Positions 1 to 7,319 of a stretch of 12,298 nt of DNA are shown here, piece by piece. The DNA is from Candidatus Odyssella thessalonicensis. Lineage in GTDB: Bacteria; Pseudomonadota; Alphaproteobacteria; Bin65. The notes beneath the pieces were generated by a model. That model did not search any database and was not told the origin of the DNA. It worked only from the letters and a program-made list of their open reading frames with translations. Location of the stretch: NCBI GenBank assembly GCA_005240015.1, contig SBBV01000477.1, positions 1-12,298 on the forward strand. The letters run 5' to 3'. Each line of letters begins with the position of its first letter. The stretch's first letter is position 1. Both the position numbers and the translations under genes were made by a program.

Positions 1-99
1 GGCGCCGAGGCGATCCATCCCGGCTACGGCTTTCTGGCGGAGAACGCGGCCTTCGCCGAGGCCTGTGCCAAGGCCGGCATCGTCTTCATCGGCCCGCCG
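1..99 (+). pseudogene. mccA: Inverted fragment of mccA (biotin carboxylase region), strand-switched
   Basis: Read on the plus strand from base 1, this piece encodes 33 residues containing [15 protein letters not shown] and GIVFIGPP, the conserved stretch early in the biotin carboxylase domain of acyl-CoA carboxylase alpha subunits. It has no start codon here and hits a TAG at 106-108 soon after the homology ends. The same protein's N-terminus lies immediately to the right on the minus strand and stops matching at about base 99-101. The two pieces are therefore consecutive parts of one gene in opposite orientations. Comparison with the family from memory suggests about a dozen residues between them are absent, and would lie left of base 1. 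The homology is clear. Whether this is an artefact or a true inversion cannot be decided from the sequence. Confidence 0.8.
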
Positions 100-284
100 T
101 TGAGGTAGCTTTCGCTCGGCGCGGCGGCGCCCAGGCGCACGGCCGTGTCGGCCATCGCCACATGCAGTGCGTTGACGTCGGCGTCGGAATAGACGGCGAT
201 GGTTTCGATCGCGAAGCGCCGCGCGGTGCGGATGACCCGGCAGGCGATCTCGCCGCGATTGGCGATGAGGATGCGGCGGAACAT
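24..284 (-). pseudogene. mccA: Methylcrotonyl-CoA carboxylase alpha subunit, 5' fragment, broken by strand switch
   Basis: The first 62 codons are a normal start of a biotin-dependent carboxylase alpha subunit: [19 protein letters not shown], then [20 protein letters not shown] and a PSESYLN motif ending near base 99. The following 24 codons (GGPMKT onward, to a stop at 24-26) are an antisense reading of the inverted piece at 1-99 and are not real protein. A complete subunit would be about 650-670 residues, with ATP-grasp and C-terminal biotinyl domains. The ATG at 284-282 overlaps the stop of the upstream hydratase gene by one base (TGATG), so translation is probably coupled. MccA would carboxylate biotin with ATP and bicarbonate and hand the carboxyl group to MccB. 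Assignment to methylcrotonyl-CoA rather than propionyl- or geranyl-CoA rests on the operon context. Confidence 0.85.
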
Positions 285-1069
285 CAGCTGCGCCACTTCG
301 GCGGGCGCTTGGCGAGGAAGGCCTCGGTGCCCTCCTTGCCCTCGACCGAGGCGCGCTGCGTGGCGATGCGCTGGGCCGTGTCCTCCATCAGCGCATCGTC
401 GAGCGGCGCGCCGGCGACGCGCGCGATTAGGCGTTTCGCCGCCGCCTGCGAGGCCGGTCCGCCTTCGCGCAGGCGCTTGATGAACCACGCGGCGGCCTCG
501 GCAAGGCCCGATGCCGCCACGACCTCGTGCACGAGGCCGATTTTCTCGGCCTCCGACGCCTCGAACACCTCGGCGGTCAGGAAATAGCGCCGCGCCTTGC
601 TCTCGCCGATCTTGCGCACGACGTAAGGCGAGATCGTCGCCGGGATGAGGCCGAGCCGCACTTCGGAGAGCGAGAATTTCGCCGTATCGGCCGCGATCGC
701 GATGTCGCAGCAGGCGACGAGGCCGACGCCGCCGCCATAAGCAGGCCCGTTGACCAGCGCCAAGGTCGGCTGCGGCATTGTGTTGAGCGTCAGCAAGAGC
801 TTGGCGAGGCTCATCGCGTCGGCGAGGTTCTGCTCGTAGGTGTAGTCGGCCGTGCGCCGCATCCAATTGAGATCGCCGCCGGCGCAGAACGAGCCGCCCT
901 GTCCCGTGAGCAGCACGAGCCGCACCTCGCGATCGAGCGCGATCTTCTCGAGCGAGGCATTGAGCTCGAGGATGAGCCGGTCGTCGAGCGCATTGTGCAC
1001 CTCGGGGCGGTTCAAGATCACCCGCGCGATGCCGGATTCGACTTCGACGCGATGATTGGGCTCGGCCAT
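284..1069 (-). CDS. liuC: Methylglutaconyl-CoA hydratase (enoyl-CoA hydratase/isomerase family)
   Basis: 261 residues, a full-length crotonase-fold protein. It would hydrate 3-methylglutaconyl-CoA to HMG-CoA in leucine catabolism. Visible motifs are [10 protein letters not shown] (19-28), the oxyanion-hole segment [12 protein letters not shown] (61-72), [15 protein letters not shown] (108-122) and [16 protein letters not shown] (135-150), the last typical of bacterial methylglutaconyl-CoA hydratases. Glu136 is the likely catalytic acid/base. The position of the first glutamate of generic crotonases is Gly116 here, as I recall for this subfamily. I start it at the ATG at 1069, since an extension upstream would run into mccB. 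It lies 10 bp after the mccB stop and overlaps mccA by one base, so the three form one transcription unit. The Shine-Dalgarno is weak, which fits coupling. A general enoyl-CoA hydratase is the alternative. Confidence 0.88.
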   Translation of the reverse strand: MAEPNHRVEVESGIARVILNRPEVHNALDDRLILELNASLEKIALDREVRLVLLTGQGGSFCAGGDLNWMRRTADYTYEQNLADAMSLAKLLLTLNTMPQPTLALVNGPAYGGGVGLVACCDIAIAADTAKFSLSEVRLGLIPATISPYVVRKIGESKARRYFLTAEVFEASEAEKIGLVHEVVAASGLAEAAAWFIKRLREGGPASQAAAKRLIARVAGAPLDDALMEDTAQRIATQRASVEGKEGTEAFLAKRPPKWRS

Positions 1070-1079
1070 GGCGCTTGCG

Positions 1080-2687
1080 CTACATCCGGAACACGCCGAA
1101 CTTGCCCGACTCGGGCGGCGCGTTCTGCGCCACCGAGAGGCAGAGGCCCAGCACGTTGCGCGTCTCGCCCGGATCGACGATGCCATCGTCCCAGAGCCGC
1201 GCGGTGGAGTAGTAGGCGCTGCTCTGATGCTCGAACTGCGCCAGGATCGGCGCCTTGAACTTGTCCTCCTCTTCCTTAGGCCAAGTCTTGCCCTCGGCCT
1301 CGAGATTGTCGCGCCGCAAGGTCGCCAGCACGTTGGCCGCCTGCTCGCCGCCCATGATCGCGATGCGCGAATTGGGCCACATCCAGAGGAAGCGCGGCAG
1401 GAACCCGCGCCCGCACATCGCGTAGTTGCCCGCTCCGAACGAGCCGCCGATGATGACCGTGAATTTCGGCACGCGCGCGGTCGAGGTGGCCGTCACGAGC
1501 TTGGCGCCGTCCTTGGCGATGCCGCCGGCCTCGTACTTCTTGCCAACCATGAAGCCGGTGATGTTCTGGAGGTAGAGCAGCGGAATCTTGCGCTGGTCGC
1601 AGATCTCGATGAAGTGGGCACCCTTCACCGAGCTTTCGGAGAAGAGGATTCCGTTGTTGGCGAGGATTCCGACCGGATAGCCCCAGATGTGGGCGAAGCC
1701 GCAGACCAGCGTCGTGCCGTAGAGCGGTTTGAATTCGTCGAGCTCGCTGCCGTCGACGATGCGCGCGATCACCTCGCGCACGTCGTAGGGCTTCTTCCAA
1801 TCGGGCGGGACGACGCCGTAGAGCTCCTCGGGGTCGTAGGCGGGCGGGCGCGGCTCCTTCACCTCGCACCAGATGTTCTTCGGCTTGTTGAGCCGCGCCA
1901 CGATGCGCCGCGCCATGCCGAGCGCGTGATAATCGTTCTGCGCGTAGTAGTCGGTCACACCCGAGACGCGCGAGTGGAGGTCGGCGCCGCCGAGCTCCTC
2001 GGCGCTGACGCGCTCGCCGGTGGCCGCGCGCACCAGCGGCGGGCCGCCCAGGAAGATCGTGCCCTGATTGCGCACGATGATTGCCTCATCGCACATCGCC
2101 GGGACATAGGCGCCGCCGGCCGTGCACGAGCCCATCACCACCGCGATCTGCGGGATGCCCTTCGCCGACATCTGTGCCTGGCTGTAGAACTGGTTTCCGA
2201 AGTGGCGCCAGTCGGGGAAGATGTCGTCCTGCTGCGGCAGGTTTCCGCCGCCCGAATCGACGAGATAGATGCAGGGGAGATGGTTCTCCTCGGCGACCGA
2301 TTGTGCGTGAAGGTGCTTCTTCACGGTCATCGGGTAGTAGGTGCCGCCCTTCACCGTCGCATCGTTGCAGATGATCATGCACTCGCGGCCCGAGACACGG
2401 CCGATGCCGGTGATGACGCCGGCCGAGGGCACCTCGTTCTCGTACATGTCGAGCGCGGCCAGCTGCCCGATCTCGAGGAAGGGCGCTCCCGGATCGACGA
2501 GAGTGCGGACACGGTCGCGCGGCAACAGCTTGTTGCGTGCCAGATGCCGCTCGCGCGCCTTCTGCGGCCCGCCCTTCTTGATCTCGGCGACCTTGGCCTT
2601 GAGCGTCGCCACCAGCGCGCGGTTCGCCGCTTCGTTGGCGCGGAAATCGTCGTGGCGCGGATTGATGCTGCTGCGGATGACCGACAA
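1080..2687 (-). CDS. mccB: Methylcrotonyl-CoA carboxylase beta subunit (carboxyltransferase)
   Basis: 535 residues from a TTG start, the usual length for this family. It transfers the carboxyl group from biotin on MccA to 3-methylcrotonyl-CoA in leucine breakdown. The carboxyltransferase N-half contains [13 protein letters not shown] (141-153) and [14 protein letters not shown] (185-198). The C-half contains [16 protein letters not shown] (412-427) and [13 protein letters not shown] (445-457). TTG at 2687-2685 is chosen because the purine-rich GGGGGAA precedes it by about six bases and the product starts [14 protein letters not shown], as homologues do. An ATG at 2741 would add 18 atypical residues and would sit inside a candidate promoter. 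It is the first gene of the operon mccB-liuC-mccA. Geranyl-CoA carboxylase is a possible alternative, less likely beside liuC. Confidence 0.93.
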   Translation of the reverse strand: MSVIRSSINPRHDDFRANEAANRALVATLKAKVAEIKKGGPQKARERHLARNKLLPRDRVRTLVDPGAPFLEIGQLAALDMYENEVPSAGVITGIGRVSGRECMIICNDATVKGGTYYPMTVKKHLHAQSVAEENHLPCIYLVDSGGGNLPQQDDIFPDWRHFGNQFYSQAQMSAKGIPQIAVVMGSCTAGGAYVPAMCDEAIIVRNQGTIFLGGPPLVRAATGERVSAEELGGADLHSRVSGVTDYYAQNDYHALGMARRIVARLNKPKNIWCEVKEPRPPAYDPEELYGVVPPDWKKPYDVREVIARIVDGSELDEFKPLYGTTLVCGFAHIWGYPVGILANNGILFSESSVKGAHFIEICDQRKIPLLYLQNITGFMVGKKYEAGGIAKDGAKLVTATSTARVPKFTVIIGGSFGAGNYAMCGRGFLPRFLWMWPNSRIAIMGGEQAANVLATLRRDNLEAEGKTWPKEEEDKFKAPILAQFEHQSSAYYSTARLWDDGIVDPGETRNVLGLCLSVAQNAPPESGKFGVFRM

Positions 2688-2712
2688 GGCGTTTCCCCCG
2701 CTGTTGAGAGCG

Positions 2713-2741
2713 GTTTTAGGCAGTGTCCGGGCGGCCCACAA
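2713..2741 (-). promoter_or_regulatory. Candidate sigma-70-type promoter for mccB-liuC-mccA
   Basis: Reading the minus strand, TTGTGG (2741-2736) is followed after 17 bases by TAAAAC (2718-2713). The -35 box keeps only the TTG and the -10 box matches four of six positions, so this is modest. Transcription would begin near 2706, about 20 bases before the TTG start codon, which agrees with the chosen start. Confidence 0.3.
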
Positions 2742-2768
2742 TCGCCTTTTCCTCGCCGCGCGGCACCG

Positions 2769-2795
2769 GAGAGGCTTGATCTCGGCGCGCCTCTC
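2769..2795. promoter_or_regulatory. Inverted repeat in the divergent mccB / FAH intergenic region
   Basis: GAGAGGC (2769-2775) and GCCTCTC (2789-2795) form 7-bp arms separated by 13 bases. It lies in the 158-bp gap between the divergently transcribed mccB and the FAH-family gene, upstream of both. It could be an operator for either, but arms this short occur by chance in GC-rich DNA. No motif resembling a LiuR-type (MerR family) site was recognised. Confidence 0.2.
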
Positions 2796-2845
2796 TGACT
2801 AGGTCACGGCCCGAAACAAGCCCACATCATGAGGAGGGGAGAACG

Positions 2846-3709
2846 ATGCGCATCGTCGCGTTCAGGCGCAAGGACGGGCCGGCTCTGGCGGTCCGCCGGG
2901 GCGAAGATCTGATCGACCTGGCCGTGGCGGCGCCGAAGCTGCCGCGCGAGCTGGCGGCCCTCCTCGCCGCCAAGGGCGGCCTCGCGGCGGCCAAGGCCGC
3001 GGCGAAATCGGCCAAGGCCAAGGCGCTGGTCAAGGGCAAGGTCACCTATCTCGCGACCGTGATGGCGCCGCCCAAGATCATCTGCGTCGGCTTGAACTAC
3101 ATCGACCATGCCGCCGAGAGCCCCTACAAGAACGCGCCCACCTATCCGGTGCTGTTCAACCGCTTCAACACCACGCTGATCGGCCACAACGCGCCGATGA
3201 TCCGCCCCAAGGTCTCCGAGCAGTTCGACTACGAGGGCGAGCTCGTGGCCGTGATCGGCAGGCGCGGGCGCTATATCCCCAAGGACAAGGCGCTCGGCTT
3301 CGTCGCCGGCTATTCGGTGTTCAACGACGGCTCGATCCGCGACTACCAGTTCAAGAGCACGCAGTGGCTCATGGGCAAGAATTTCGACGCCACCGGCCCG
3401 ATGGGCCCCGAGTTCGTGACCGCCGACGAGCTGCCGGAAGGTGCCGTCGGCCTCCAGCTCAAGACCCGGCTCAACGGCCAGGTCATGCAGAACGCCAACA
3501 CGCGCGACATGATCTTCGACATCGCGACCTTGGTCTCGACCGCGTCCGACGCGATGACGCTCGAGCCCGGCGATCTCATCGTCTCGGGCACGCCGGCCGG
3601 CGTCGGCTTTGCGAGGAAGCCCCAGGTGTGGATGAAGGACGGCGACATCTGCGAGGTCGAGATCGAGGGCGTCGGCACGCTTTCCAACCCGATCAAGGAC
3701 GAGAAGTGA
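2846..3709 (+). CDS. Fumarylacetoacetate hydrolase (FAH) family protein
   Basis: 287 residues with the full FAH C-terminal fold. Visible motifs are IICVGLNYIDHAAE (78-91), FDYEGELVAVIG (127-138), GYSVFNDGSIRDYQ (155-168), GKNFDATGPMGP (177-188) and PGDLIVSGTPAGVG (241-254). Glu130, Glu132 and Asp161 are the expected divalent-metal ligands. Residues 30-65 are an Ala/Lys-rich linker. Family members cleave or decarboxylate 2-oxo/acylpyruvate-type acids at the end of aromatic and related degradation pathways. The sequence does not reveal which substrate, and automatic labels such as 2-hydroxyhepta-2,4-diene-1,7-dioate isomerase would be guesses. A strong Shine-Dalgarno (GAGGAGGGG, about six bases before ATG) fixes the start. 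It is divergent from mccB and followed by a repeat-filled gap, so it may be monocistronic. No other aromatic-pathway gene is adjacent. Confidence 0.9.
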   Translation: MRIVAFRRKDGPALAVRRGEDLIDLAVAAPKLPRELAALLAAKGGLAAAKAAAKSAKAKALVKGKVTYLATVMAPPKIICVGLNYIDHAAESPYKNAPTYPVLFNRFNTTLIGHNAPMIRPKVSEQFDYEGELVAVIGRRGRYIPKDKALGFVAGYSVFNDGSIRDYQFKSTQWLMGKNFDATGPMGPEFVTADELPEGAVGLQLKTRLNGQVMQNANTRDMIFDIATLVSTASDAMTLEPGDLIVSGTPAGVGFARKPQVWMKDGDICEVEIEGVGTLSNPIKDEK

Positions 3710-3719
3710 GACCTTCGAT

Positions 3720-3889
3720 GTCGTCCCCGGCGCGGCGCAGCGTGGCGCCTTCGCCATCGTGCGCCGCAGACCCGGGACCTAGGCGAGGCGCCGAAGCTGC
3801 ATTGTGTCGGCATCGTGCCTGGGTCCCGGGTTAGCAGCGCACCAAGACGCGCCCAAGAGCGCGTCTTGCTGCGCGGCACCTGGGACGAC
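3720..3889. repeat. Composite palindromic intergenic repeat element
   Basis: This fills most of the 201-bp gap between the FAH and EEP genes. Outer ends GTCGTCCC (3720-3727) and GGGACGAC (3882-3889) are inverted copies. Inside, CCCGGGACCTAGGC (3771-3784) pairs with GCCTGGGTCCCGGG (3817-3830) at 13 of 14 positions. A perfect hairpin follows, CAAGACGCGC (3843-3852) with GCGCGTCTTG (3859-3868) and loop CCAAGA. The nested hairpins look like a REP/BIME-type non-coding element rather than a transposon. No ORF or transposase is present. Copy number elsewhere cannot be seen from this window. Confidence 0.7.
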
Positions 3890-3910
3890 ACTCATTGACG
3901 GTCCGATCGC

Positions 3911-4900
3911 ATGACCCGTCTCCGGCTCATGACCTTCAACGTCGAGAACATGCTGCTCCGGTTCGAATTCGATCCGGAGACGGAGGCGAGCCTTGCCACG
4001 CTGATGGACGCCGAGGAGCCGGCCGCGCGCGCCGAGCTGGTGCGTACCTACTGGAACATCCTGAACGACGAGATGCGCGTGATGACCGCGCTCGCGCTGC
4101 GCGACGGCGCCGCCGACGTCGTCTGCCTGCAGGAGGTCGAGAGCATGCGCGGTTTGCGCGCGTTCCACGACCGCTACCTCAAGCGCATGACCGAGCTCGA
4201 CTACCCGCATTCGGTGCTGATCGAGGGCAACGACGGGCGGCACATCGATGTGGCGGTGATGAGCCGGTTCCCTTTGGAGCGCATCGTGACGCACCAGGCG
4301 CTGCGCTGGGACGAGCTGCAGATCAAGAAACCCAAGATCGTCGAAACCGAGCGCGACCGCATCTTCAAGCGCGATTGCCTCGAAGTGCATGTGCAGGTCG
4401 GCGAGAAGGCGCTGCCGGTCTTCGTCTGCCACTTCAAGTCCATGGACCCGGAGCGCGAGCAGACGCGGCCCTGGCGCGAGGCCGAAGCCCTGGCCGTGCG
4501 CCGCATCATCGAGCAGCGCTTTCCGGATCCGGCCGCGGAGGATTGGGCCGTCGTCGGCGATCTCAACGACTACACCGAATGCGACGGGGCGCCCGATCCC
4601 GATCACGCGCTGGCGCCGCTGCTCGATGGCGGCTTCGCCGTCGACGCCATCAAGCGCATCGGCGACGTCAAGGACCGCTGGACGCACTTCTTCCCCGACG
4701 CGCGCGCCTATCGCCAGCTCGACTACGTGCTGCTTTCGCCGGCTCTCGCGCGCAAGAACAGGGACGCCGTTCCGCGCATCCTGCGCCAGGGCCTGCCCTA
4801 CCGCGCCGAGCGCTATCAGGGCCCGCGCTATCCGCGCATCGGCTGGGACCGCCCCAAGGCCAGCGACCATTGCCCGGTGGTCATTGACCTCCAGTTCTGA
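3911..4900 (+). CDS. Endonuclease/exonuclease/phosphatase (EEP) family protein
   Basis: 329 residues covering a complete EEP (DNase I-like) fold. Motifs in order are LMTFNVENML (6-15) with the metal-region Asn10, VVCLQEVES (70-78) with the catalytic-metal ligand Glu75, HIDVAVMSR (111-119), FVCHFKSMD (171-179), VVGDLNDY (214-221) with Asp217 and Asn219, LDYVLLSP (270-277) and ASDHCPVVIDL (317-327) with the Asp319-His320 pair. All expected active-site residues are present, so it should be an active Mg-dependent phosphodiesterase or phosphatase. The substrate (nucleic acid, nucleotide or lipid headgroup) is not evident. I see no convincing signal peptide, so it is probably cytoplasmic. The ATG at 3911 starts three residues before the first family motif; its Shine-Dalgarno is poor. 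It is separated from the FAH gene by a repeat element and is convergent with the VOC gene. Confidence 0.9.
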   Translation: MTRLRLMTFNVENMLLRFEFDPETEASLATLMDAEEPAARAELVRTYWNILNDEMRVMTALALRDGAADVVCLQEVESMRGLRAFHDRYLKRMTELDYPHSVLIEGNDGRHIDVAVMSRFPLERIVTHQALRWDELQIKKPKIVETERDRIFKRDCLEVHVQVGEKALPVFVCHFKSMDPEREQTRPWREAEALAVRRIIEQRFPDPAAEDWAVVGDLNDYTECDGAPDPDHALAPLLDGGFAVDAIKRIGDVKDRWTHFFPDARAYRQLDYVLLSPALARKNRDAVPRILRQGLPYRAERYQGPRYPRIGWDRPKASDHCPVVIDLQF

Positions 4901-4909
4901 CCCCACGGC

Positions 4910-5014
4910 GTCATCCTGAGCGAAGCGAAGGATCTCTTGCATGCAGATGCCGGAGCGCCGTCATCCCACGCCGCGCCCTGTGCGCGAGAGATCCTTCGCT
5001 TCGCTCAGGATGAC
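4910..5014. repeat. Perfect 28-bp inverted repeat between convergent genes
   Basis: The left arm, 4910-4937, begins GTCATCCTGAGCGAAGCG. The right arm, 4987-5014, is its exact reverse complement, ending TCAGGATGAC. The spacer is 49 bases. The element starts 9 bases after the EEP stop and ends 3 bases before the VOC stop codon, so it occupies almost the whole convergent junction. It could fold on either strand and act as a bidirectional terminator or a barrier to antisense read-through. There is no T-run, so Rho-independent termination is uncertain. The arm sequence resembles a palindromic intergenic repeat I recognise from many GC-rich bacterial genomes. Confidence 0.85.
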
Positions 5015-5017
5015 GAG

Positions 5018-5419
5018 TCACGCGTTCGGCAGGTTGATCTGCGATGAGACGCCGAACCGGTCGGTGACCCAAGCGAATTTGCGGCTGAACGGACAAGCGT
5101 CAAGCGGCATCAAGACCTTGCCGCCGTCGGAGAGCTTGCGGAACGGCGCATCGACTTCCGCCTCGGAATCGCAATCGACGAAGATCGAGACGGCGGGCGT
5201 GAAGGTGAAGGCATGCTTCACGTAGCTGTCGATGCACATGAAATTCTGCGCCTTGAGCGTGAAGCTCGCATGCATCACCGAGCCTTCCTTGCCGGGCTCG
5301 CCGGGCCCGTAGCGCCGGATGCTCGTGACCGCCGCACCGTCGAACAGCGAGACATAGAACCTCATCGCCTCCTCGGCCCGGCCTTCGAACATCAGGAACG
5401 TCGACACCTTCGCCGCCAC
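5018..5419 (-). CDS. VOC superfamily protein, PhnB / 3-demethylubiquinone methyltransferase-like
   Basis: 133 residues from a GTG start. The product reads STFLMFEGRAEEAMRFYVSLF (residues 6-26), then RRYGPGE, GSVMHASFTLKAQNFMCID (46-64), FTFTPAVSIFVDCDSEAEVD (71-90) and FAWVTDRFGVSSQINLP (115-131). This is the pattern of the PF06983 glyoxalase-like domain, a small beta-alpha-beta metal-fold protein. The biochemical role of this subgroup is generally undefined, and the methyltransferase name is historical. The GTG at 5419-5417 is preferred because GAGGTG lies about five bases upstream and no in-frame ATG is suitably placed. A second GTG four codons later is possible. It is 94 bp downstream of the MFS gene on the same strand and may be transcribed from it. 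Confidence 0.87.
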   Translation of the reverse strand: MAAKVSTFLMFEGRAEEAMRFYVSLFDGAAVTSIRRYGPGEPGKEGSVMHASFTLKAQNFMCIDSYVKHAFTFTPAVSIFVDCDSEAEVDAPFRKLSDGGKVLMPLDACPFSRKFAWVTDRFGVSSQINLPNA

Positions 5420-5484
5420 GCGGGCACCTCGAAGCTTTTCGGATGTGTGAGAAGCGCTGCGGAGACACCGCGCTTTCGGGAGCT

Positions 5485-5514
5485 GCGCGCGACCGGCCGC
5501 GTTCCGGCGCGCGC
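5485..5514 (-). terminator. Weak hairpin at the 3' end of the MFS gene
   Basis: GCGCGCG-A-CCGG (5485-5496) pairs with CCGGCGCGCGC (5504-5514), with one bulged A and a 7-base loop. It begins at the last base of the MFS stop codon. No T-rich tract follows on the minus strand, so it may only stabilise the transcript end. In this GC-rich context it may also be chance. Confidence 0.25.
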
Positions 5515-6734
5515 TACTTGGCGGCGGCTTCGACCGGCGTTGCGGCGGGCTTGGGATCGGGCTTGCGCGATTTGAGCCAGAGCCAGACCGTGCCCGCGAC
5601 GGTGAGCAGCACGAGCGGCAGCGCGCCGAGGTTGACGGCGCTCCAGCCGACATTGTGCAGCATCTGGCCCGAGAAGAAGATCGCGAGGCCGGTGACGACG
5701 AAGACCAGCAGCTCGTTGAGCGCCTGGGTCTTGGCGCGTTCCTCGACCGTGTAGGTTTCGGTCAGCAGCGTCGTCGCGCCGACATAGAGGAAGTTCCAGC
5801 CGATGCCGAGCAAGGTCTGCGCTGCCCAGAAGTGGATGTAGCTCTGGCCCGACGTGCCGATCACGATGCAGGTCGCCATCGCCGCGCCGCCGGCCAGCAT
5901 GACCTTGTAGGTGCCGAAATAGCGGATGAGATGGCCGGTGAAGAACGCCGGCACATACATGCCGAGCACGTGCCACTGGATCACCGAGGTCGTCTGATAG
6001 AAGTTGAGGCCGCAGAGCTGCATCGCCAGCGGCGTCACCGACATCAGCATCACCATGCCCGAATAGGCGACGATGGCGGCGAGCGCGGCGACGATGAATT
6101 TCGGCTGGCGCGCGATCAGGCCGAGCGGCCGGCCGCCGGTGAAGCGCATCGGCTCGGGGCGCGGGATGCGGACGAACAGCAGCAGCACGATCACCAGCGC
6201 CTGCAGCGCGGCGATCGAGACGAAGGCGCCGGCGAAGACGACCGGCGCCAGCATGTCCTTGGAATAATCGGCGAGCGAGGGGCCGACCAGGCCGGAGATG
6301 ACGCCGCCGGCGAGCACGAGCGAGATGGCGCGGCTCCGCCACTGCGCCGGCGCCACCTCGGCGGCGGCGAAGCGGGAATACCAGGCGAAGCCCTGCCCCG
6401 CGCCGAGCAGCAGCGAGCCCGCGCAATAGATGGCGAAACCGCGCTCGTAAATGCCGAGGACCGCAAGACCCGCGCCGACGCAGACGACGAGGCCGGCGAT
6501 GATGAAGCCGCCCTGCCGCCCGATCTTGCTCATCACATAGGACGCGGGAACCGTGCACACCGCGATGCCGATCCACTGCAGCGCAATCGGCATGGTCGCC
6601 AGCGCCTTGTTCTCCGCCAGCATGTGGCCCACCAGCGCCGAGGCGCTGACGTTCAGCATGTTGGTGATGGCGACGATGGCCCAGCACACCGCCAGCAAAC
6701 TCAAGTTGCGGCGGAAATGGGGAACGGCGTTCAT
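5514..6734 (-). CDS. Major facilitator superfamily (MFS) transporter
   Basis: 406 residues with about 12 predicted hydrophobic helices in two halves, a typical MFS layout in the inner membrane. Helix 1 is near 11-30. The loop between helices 2 and 3 reads YVMSKIGRQGG (66-76), a variant of MFS motif A in which the usual Asp is Lys. A central cytoplasmic loop lies near 190-212 (PRPEPMRFTGGRPLGLIARQ). The tail after residue 388 is Lys/Pro/Ala-rich and cytoplasmic. The substrate cannot be read from the sequence. ATG at 6734 is chosen because GGTGATGAG precedes it and the product starts directly with the family-like basic N-terminus. An in-frame ATG at 6770 would add 12 residues without a visible ribosome site. 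It lies 69 bp downstream of the PAS_5-like gene. Confidence 0.9.
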   Translation of the reverse strand: MNAVPHFRRNLSLLAVCWAIVAITNMLNVSASALVGHMLAENKALATMPIALQWIGIAVCTVPASYVMSKIGRQGGFIIAGLVVCVGAGLAVLGIYERGFAIYCAGSLLLGAGQGFAWYSRFAAAEVAPAQWRSRAISLVLAGGVISGLVGPSLADYSKDMLAPVVFAGAFVSIAALQALVIVLLLFVRIPRPEPMRFTGGRPLGLIARQPKFIVAALAAIVAYSGMVMLMSVTPLAMQLCGLNFYQTTSVIQWHVLGMYVPAFFTGHLIRYFGTYKVMLAGGAAMATCIVIGTSGQSYIHFWAAQTLLGIGWNFLYVGATTLLTETYTVEERAKTQALNELLVFVVTGLAIFFSGQMLHNVGWSAVNLGALPLVLLTVAGTVWLWLKSRKPDPKPAATPVEAAAK

Positions 6735-6803
6735 TGGCTCATCACCCGCCGGCAAACGAGCCTCGGGCATCGAGGCTGTGGCGGGCAGGCCCTTGGGTTC
6801 CGG

Positions 6804-7319
6804 TCAATCGAGGCAGCTTTTTAGCGTGGCCTTCAGGTCGATCAAGGGCTGCGGCAGCACAGCGGCCATGAGCAGGCAGTCTGGCTCGAGCCCGCGCCGC
6901 ACCAGCGGCAGCATGAGCCGCTCGTAGGCGTAGAGGCCCCCGCCGTAGTGCAGGTTCACCAACGCATAGATCGGCTCGGCACGCGCGAAGGCGGCGCGGC
7001 AGCTTTCGAGCATGTGGCCGCGGAACCAAGCCGGCCGGAACTGGGCACTGTTGTTGCCGAGCACGAAACCGAGGGCCTCGAAGCGGATTGTCTCACCGGC
7101 GAGGCGCACATGCAGCGCGAGCTCGTCGGCGGTACCGCCCTTCTCCAGCACGGCGACGTCCGAGAGCGCGTAGGCGATTTTCTCGGGGCGAAGCCGCTCG
7201 TAGGCGAGCCAGCGGGCTGGCACTCGCTCGTTCTCCCAATAGGCGTAGAGGCGGCGCAATCGCTCGTGGCCGATGGCATGCAGCGGGCGTTCGTCCGCCG
7301 AAAAGGAATTTTCGAACAT
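6804..7319 (-). CDS. PAS_5-like (PF07310-type) small protein of unknown function
   Basis: 171 residues, no signal peptide or membrane segment. The N-terminal RLRRLYAYWENERVPAR (20-36), followed by a P-x-x-I stretch and an acidic-turn DVAVLE (54-59), resembles the start of PAS_5 proteins of Alphaproteobacteria. The LALHVRLAGETIRFEALGFVLG strand pair (67-88) and YERLMLPLVRRG (132-143) fit the rest of that alpha/beta fold. These proteins are thought to be sensory or regulatory, with unproven ligands, and I cannot assign one here. A Shine-Dalgarno-like AAGGA lies 11 bases before the ATG. It has its own good promoter (7363-7391) and two small palindromes in its leader, so it appears to be independently controlled. 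The downstream MFS gene may be cotranscribed. Family assignment is by eye. Confidence 0.72.
   Translation of the reverse strand: MFENSFSADERPLHAIGHERLRRLYAYWENERVPARWLAYERLRPEKIAYALSDVAVLEKGGTADELALHVRLAGETIRFEALGFVLGNNSAQFRPAWFRGHMLESCRAAFARAEPIYALVNLHYGGGLYAYERLMLPLVRRGLEPDCLLMAAVLPQPLIDLKATLKSCLD

Noticed and set aside
1056..2798. 580-codon open frame on the plus strand opposite mccB
   Set aside because: It is the antisense of mccB and liuC, rich in Arg/His/Ala/Asp with no recognisable motif. Such long shadows are normal in GC-rich DNA.
3843..3868. Rho-independent terminator of the FAH gene
   Set aside because: The hairpin is perfect, but no T-run follows on the plus strand and it lies about 130 bases after the stop inside a larger repeat.
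4910..5014. Terminal inverted repeats of a miniature transposon (MITE)
   Set aside because: The whole element is about 105 bp with no convincing flanking target duplication, and the arm sequence resembles a common intergenic palindrome. A repeat or terminator is the simpler reading.
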